Shown here in pieces: positions 61,736 through 64,000 of a stretch of 64,000 bases of DNA. The notes beneath the pieces are model-generated. The model worked only from the letters and a program-made list of their open reading frames with translations. It had not been told where the DNA came from and searched no databases. The DNA lies in assembly GCF_001458415.1 (NCBI RefSeq), contig NZ_CYSD01000040.1, positions 1-64,000 of the forward strand, given 5' to 3'. Position 1 is the stretch's first letter. Each line of letters starts with the position of its first letter. The position numbers and the translations under genes were made by a program. Source of the stretch: Tritonibacter multivorans (lineage in GTDB: Bacteria > Pseudomonadota > Alphaproteobacteria > Rhodobacterales > Rhodobacteraceae).

Positions 61736-62090
61736 ATAACTACCCTAATGCCTTGGAGCAAAGCCGGTCATCCGTTGCTTACCATATGCATGCTTCCAAC
61801 CTTGGTCTATAAGCTCTCATTTAATGATACTCAATGCCTTCGCGCAGGACGGCTGACAATCGTGGCGCCTTTTTGAGCAGTAGGCCTGGAATGAATGTTC
61901 AATCATATCAAAAATTTACTATCGTCGCGCAATCGGATACGGAGGGTGGCAGCCTTGCCTCAATAGAAGGGGCTTTCCAGCGTTTATCTTTACAAGTGCG
62001 TTAGAATTAATCACTTAAATCGGAATGCACCTCGCCTTGGCGAGGGGGGTGCGCGTCAGTTACGGATGCCGCGAGGGCGAGAGTGTGAAT
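61736..62090. other. Divergent promoter region of the exosortase-type locus
   Basis: This 355-bp gap has no gene. It is AT-rich from 61790 to 62025 and must hold divergent promoters for the ATPase-Wzz-kinase operon and the TPR lipoprotein. A hairpin CCTCGCC-TT-GGCGAGG (62030-62045) lies in the probable leader of the lipoprotein mRNA about 45 bases before its start codon. Confidence 0.5.
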
Positions 62091-64000
62091 ATGACCGGAT
62101 TTTTAAAGTCAGTGCTTCTGTTGGGCGCGCTGTTGGCGTTGTCGGGCTGCTATGACGAAAAAGAGCGGGCTGAACGATATTACCAAAGCGCAGTCGCCCA
62201 GCTGAGCGAAGACAACCGCGAAGCCGCCGTGATTGAATTGCGCAATGCGCTCAAGAACAATGCAGCCCACGCAGAGGCCCGGCGGTTGTTTGCCGAAATC
62301 CTGCTGGAAGACGGCAAGCTGTCGGATGCCTATCGCCAGTATCTGCGGCTGATCGAACAATATCCAAACACCGTTGATGTGCGCCGGCTGCTGGCGGAAA
62401 TCGCGCTGGACACCGGCGCCTGGGACGAGGTCAAACGCCACGGTCGCGAGGCCTTTGCGCTGGAGCCTGAAAACCCAGATCACGTCGCCCTGATGCTGAT
62501 CATCGACTATAATGAGGCCAAGCGCGCGGGCGATCTGCGCAAAGCCGCAGAAGTGGCCGAGCAGGCGCGCGTCATGCTGGCGGCTGACCCCGCCCTGCGC
62601 ACCGCCCTGCGCCTGATGATCGACTGGAGCGCCACAGGCCCCGAACCCGCCACCGCCCTGCCTTATATCGAACGGTTGCTGAGCCAATACCCCGAGTCAA
62701 AATCCCTTTTGCTGGCCCGTCTGCGCGCGCTTGAGGCGGCGGGACGCACTGACGAGGTGGGCGCAGGTCTGCGGGCCATGTATGACATCTTCCCCGACGA
62801 TGACGAAATCTCGGAACTGGCGCTGCAGTGGTATTATTCGCGCCGCGCCTATGATGAGGCCGAGGCCTTTCTGCGCGAAAAAGCAGGCGCGGATCATGAA
62901 AATCCCGAAGCCCATATGGTGCTGGCCCGCTTCCTGCAGCAGATCAGAGGGCCGGCGGCCGCGATTGTGGAAATGGACCGCCTGTCCAAGGCCAATGGCG
63001 AAACCGACCTTGGTCTGCGCTATGCAGCCCAGGCGGCGCTGATCCGCTTTAACACCGCCGCAGACCGCAATCCGGCGACCCTGCGCAATATTGTTGAGCG
63101 CATTCAGGGCGAAGAACTGCGCAATGATGGTCTTGTCACCCTGGCCCGGGTGCAGCGCGAGCTGGGACAACTTCCGGAGGCCTCCGCCACCATTGAGCGC
63201 GTGCTGACAAGTGACCCCTACCATGTGGATGCCCTGATCACGCGGGCGGGCGCGACCATTGCCGGCGGCGATCCGACCAGCGCCATCAATGATCTGCGCG
63301 CCGCGCTGGATCAGGCGCCGCGCAATCTGGCAGCGGTTATGATCCTTGCGGAGGCGCAGCAGAGGCTGGGCAATGTGGAACTGGCCGAACAGCGTCTGGC
63401 ACAGGGTGTGGAAATCAGCCAGAGCGCACCGCAGCCGTCGATTATTTTTGCCCGTTTTCAGGATGCACGCGGCAAGACCCGAGCCGCCGAACGGATCATG
63501 CGCGAAAGCGTGGCCAAGCACATCGACAATCTGGAAGCGGTGGCGCTGCTGGCGGATCTGCAGCTGCGTCTGGGGGACAATGCCGGGGCCCGCAGCCTGC
63601 TGACCCGGCTGGTCGACAGCAACAACCCGGCCGCAGCGCCGTTGATCCGCAATTTGCAGGCAACCATCCTGTTTAAGGAAAACCGCATCGACGACAGTCT
63701 CGATTTCCTGCGCAACTCTCTGGATGAGAACGGCGACGGGTTTGATGACCTCGGCGCGGAACTGCAGATCCTGCGCATCCAGATGCTGTCTGGGCGCTTT
63801 GACGAGGCGCGGGCGCTGCTGGACGATCTGAGAACCCGGTTCCCAAACAGCCGCGCCATCCAGATCATCGAGGGCAACCTGTTGTCGCTGCTGGGGGATT
63901 TTGACGGCGCCATCGCGCTGTTTAGCGATCTTCTGGCCGAAGACCCGACCGAACTGATCCTGGTGCAGCGCCTCTATGCGCTGCTGCGCCAGACCGGAGA
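62091..64000 (+). CDS. PrsT-like TPR lipoprotein of exosortase-type EPS locus (3' end outside the window)
   Basis: The frame opens at the ATG at 62091 and runs 636 codons to the window edge without a stop. A lipoprotein signal peptide (LLLGALLALSGC, Cys20) leads into YDEKERAERYYQSAVAQLSEDNREAAVIELRNALKNN, then at least a dozen TPR-like helix pairs (for example NPEAHMVLARFLQQIRGPAAAIVEM, NLAAVMILAEAQQRLGNVELAEQRL). The length, lipidation and repeated layout match the PEP-CTERM system TPR protein PrsT, usually about 900 residues. With the Wzz, kinase and ATPase genes it marks an exosortase-associated EPS locus. The exosortase itself would be expected just beyond the window. Confidence 0.82.
   Translation, partial: MTGFLKSVLLLGALLALSGCYDEKERAERYYQSAVAQLSEDNREAAVIELRNALKNNAAHAEARRLFAEILLEDGKLSDAYRQYLRLIEQYPNTVDVRRLLAEIALDTGAWDEVKRHGREAFALEPENPDHVALMLIIDYNEAKRAGDLRKAAEVAEQARVMLAADPALRTALRLMIDWSATGPEPATALPYIERLLSQYPESKSLLLARLRALEAAGRTDEVGAGLRAMYDIFPDDDEISELALQWYYSRRAYDEAEAFLREKAGADHENPEAHMVLARFLQQIRGPAAAIVEMDRLSKANGETDLGLRYAAQAALIRFNTAADRNPATLRNIVERIQGEELRNDGLVTLARVQRELGQLPEASATIERVLTSDPYHVDALITRAGATIAGGDPTSAINDLRAALDQAPRNLAAVMILAEAQQRLGNVELAEQRLAQGVEISQSAPQPSIIFARFQDARGKTRAAERIMRESVAKHIDNLEAVALLADLQLRLGDNAGARSLLTRLVDSNNPAAAPLIRNLQATILFKENRIDDSLDFLRNSLDENGDGFDDLGAELQILRIQMLSGRFDEARALLDDLRTRFPNSRAIQIIEGNLLSLLGDFDGAIALFSDLLAEDPTELILVQRLYALLRQTG

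Noticed and set aside
1-64000. Insertion sequences, integrases, tRNA or rRNA genes
   Set aside because: No transposase or integrase motif, no terminal inverted repeats with target duplications, and no tRNA cloverleaf or rRNA sequence were recognised on either strand.

Overview
The window looks like almost all of a roughly 65 kb replicon from an alphaproteobacterium of the Rhodobacteraceae (roseobacter group), most likely a plasmid. Evidence for this is the high GC content, a RepA-type initiator (replication initiator A family) with ParA and ParB, a block of three 22-bp iterons, a rhamnose operon, and several families typical of roseobacters: RTX proteins, VPLPA-CTERM proteins, DUF2793 and spike-base proteins. 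From memory, this combination of a RepA-I replicon with a rhamnose operon and a polysaccharide cluster matches the 'biofilm plasmids' of Phaeobacter and relatives. I cannot confirm strain or plasmid identity. No transposase, tRNA, rRNA or CRISPR array was seen. The first and last genes run off the window.

Layout. 0-4.6 kb: a partial glycosyltransferase, then the dTDP-L-rhamnose operon rfbCBDA. 4.8-7.1 kb: RTX protein 1. 7.1-11.5 kb: the replicon, with repA (minus), iterons, parA, parB and a pair of parS-like palindromes. 11.8-21.3 kb: first polysaccharide block, with a membrane 4,6-dehydratase, yjbH/yjbF/yjbE homologues, a DUF2793 fibre-like protein, a Wza-type export lipoprotein, an epimerase and an initiating sugar transferase. 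21.3-27.1 kb: RTX protein 2 and the ABC capsule exporter kpsT/kpsE divergent from kpsM. 27.2-41.5 kb: a nonulosonic (sialic) acid and decoration block, with neuB, glycosyltransferases, a methyltransferase, sulfotransferases, a neuA-HAD fusion, a GT42 sialyltransferase and an AGE-family epimerase. 41.5-51.9 kb: an RTX metalloprotease, manC, a phosphatase, an FrhB-like Fe-S protein, a secreted SGNH-esterase RTX protein, an acyltransferase and a sulfotransferase. 52.2-56.9 kb: an Alg14/Alg13-like glycosyltransferase pair, a GT2 enzyme, and a two-gene module resembling the head-spike genes of the Rhodobacter gene transfer agent. 57.1-64 kb: an exosortase-type exopolysaccharide locus with two VPLPA/VPLPP-CTERM proteins, a BY-kinase, a Wzz-like protein, an ExeA-like ATPase and a PrsT-like TPR lipoprotein.

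How it fits together. Almost everything outside the replicon makes, exports, decorates or remodels a surface polysaccharide, or encodes secreted proteins likely to sit in it. Supplied precursors are dTDP-rhamnose, GDP-mannose, a 4,6-dehydrated UDP-sugar and a CMP-nonulosonate. Decorations include sulfate, methyl, acyl and sialyl groups. Two export routes are partly encoded: KpsMTE with a Wza-type outer-membrane lipoprotein, and an exosortase-locus Wzz/BY-kinase/ATPase set. No Wzx flippase, Wzy polymerase, exosortase or type I secretion apparatus is present, so these must lie elsewhere.

Most unusual points: a GTA-spike-like gene pair placed in an exopolysaccharide cluster, with possible SGNH catalytic residues and a G10 tract; three RTX proteins ending in the same ungapped 232-residue module; a dispersed sialylation pathway with a NeuB lacking its SAF domain and a NeuA fused to an apparently intact HAD phosphatase; and a possible second sialyltransferase-like enzyme with a large N-terminal extension.
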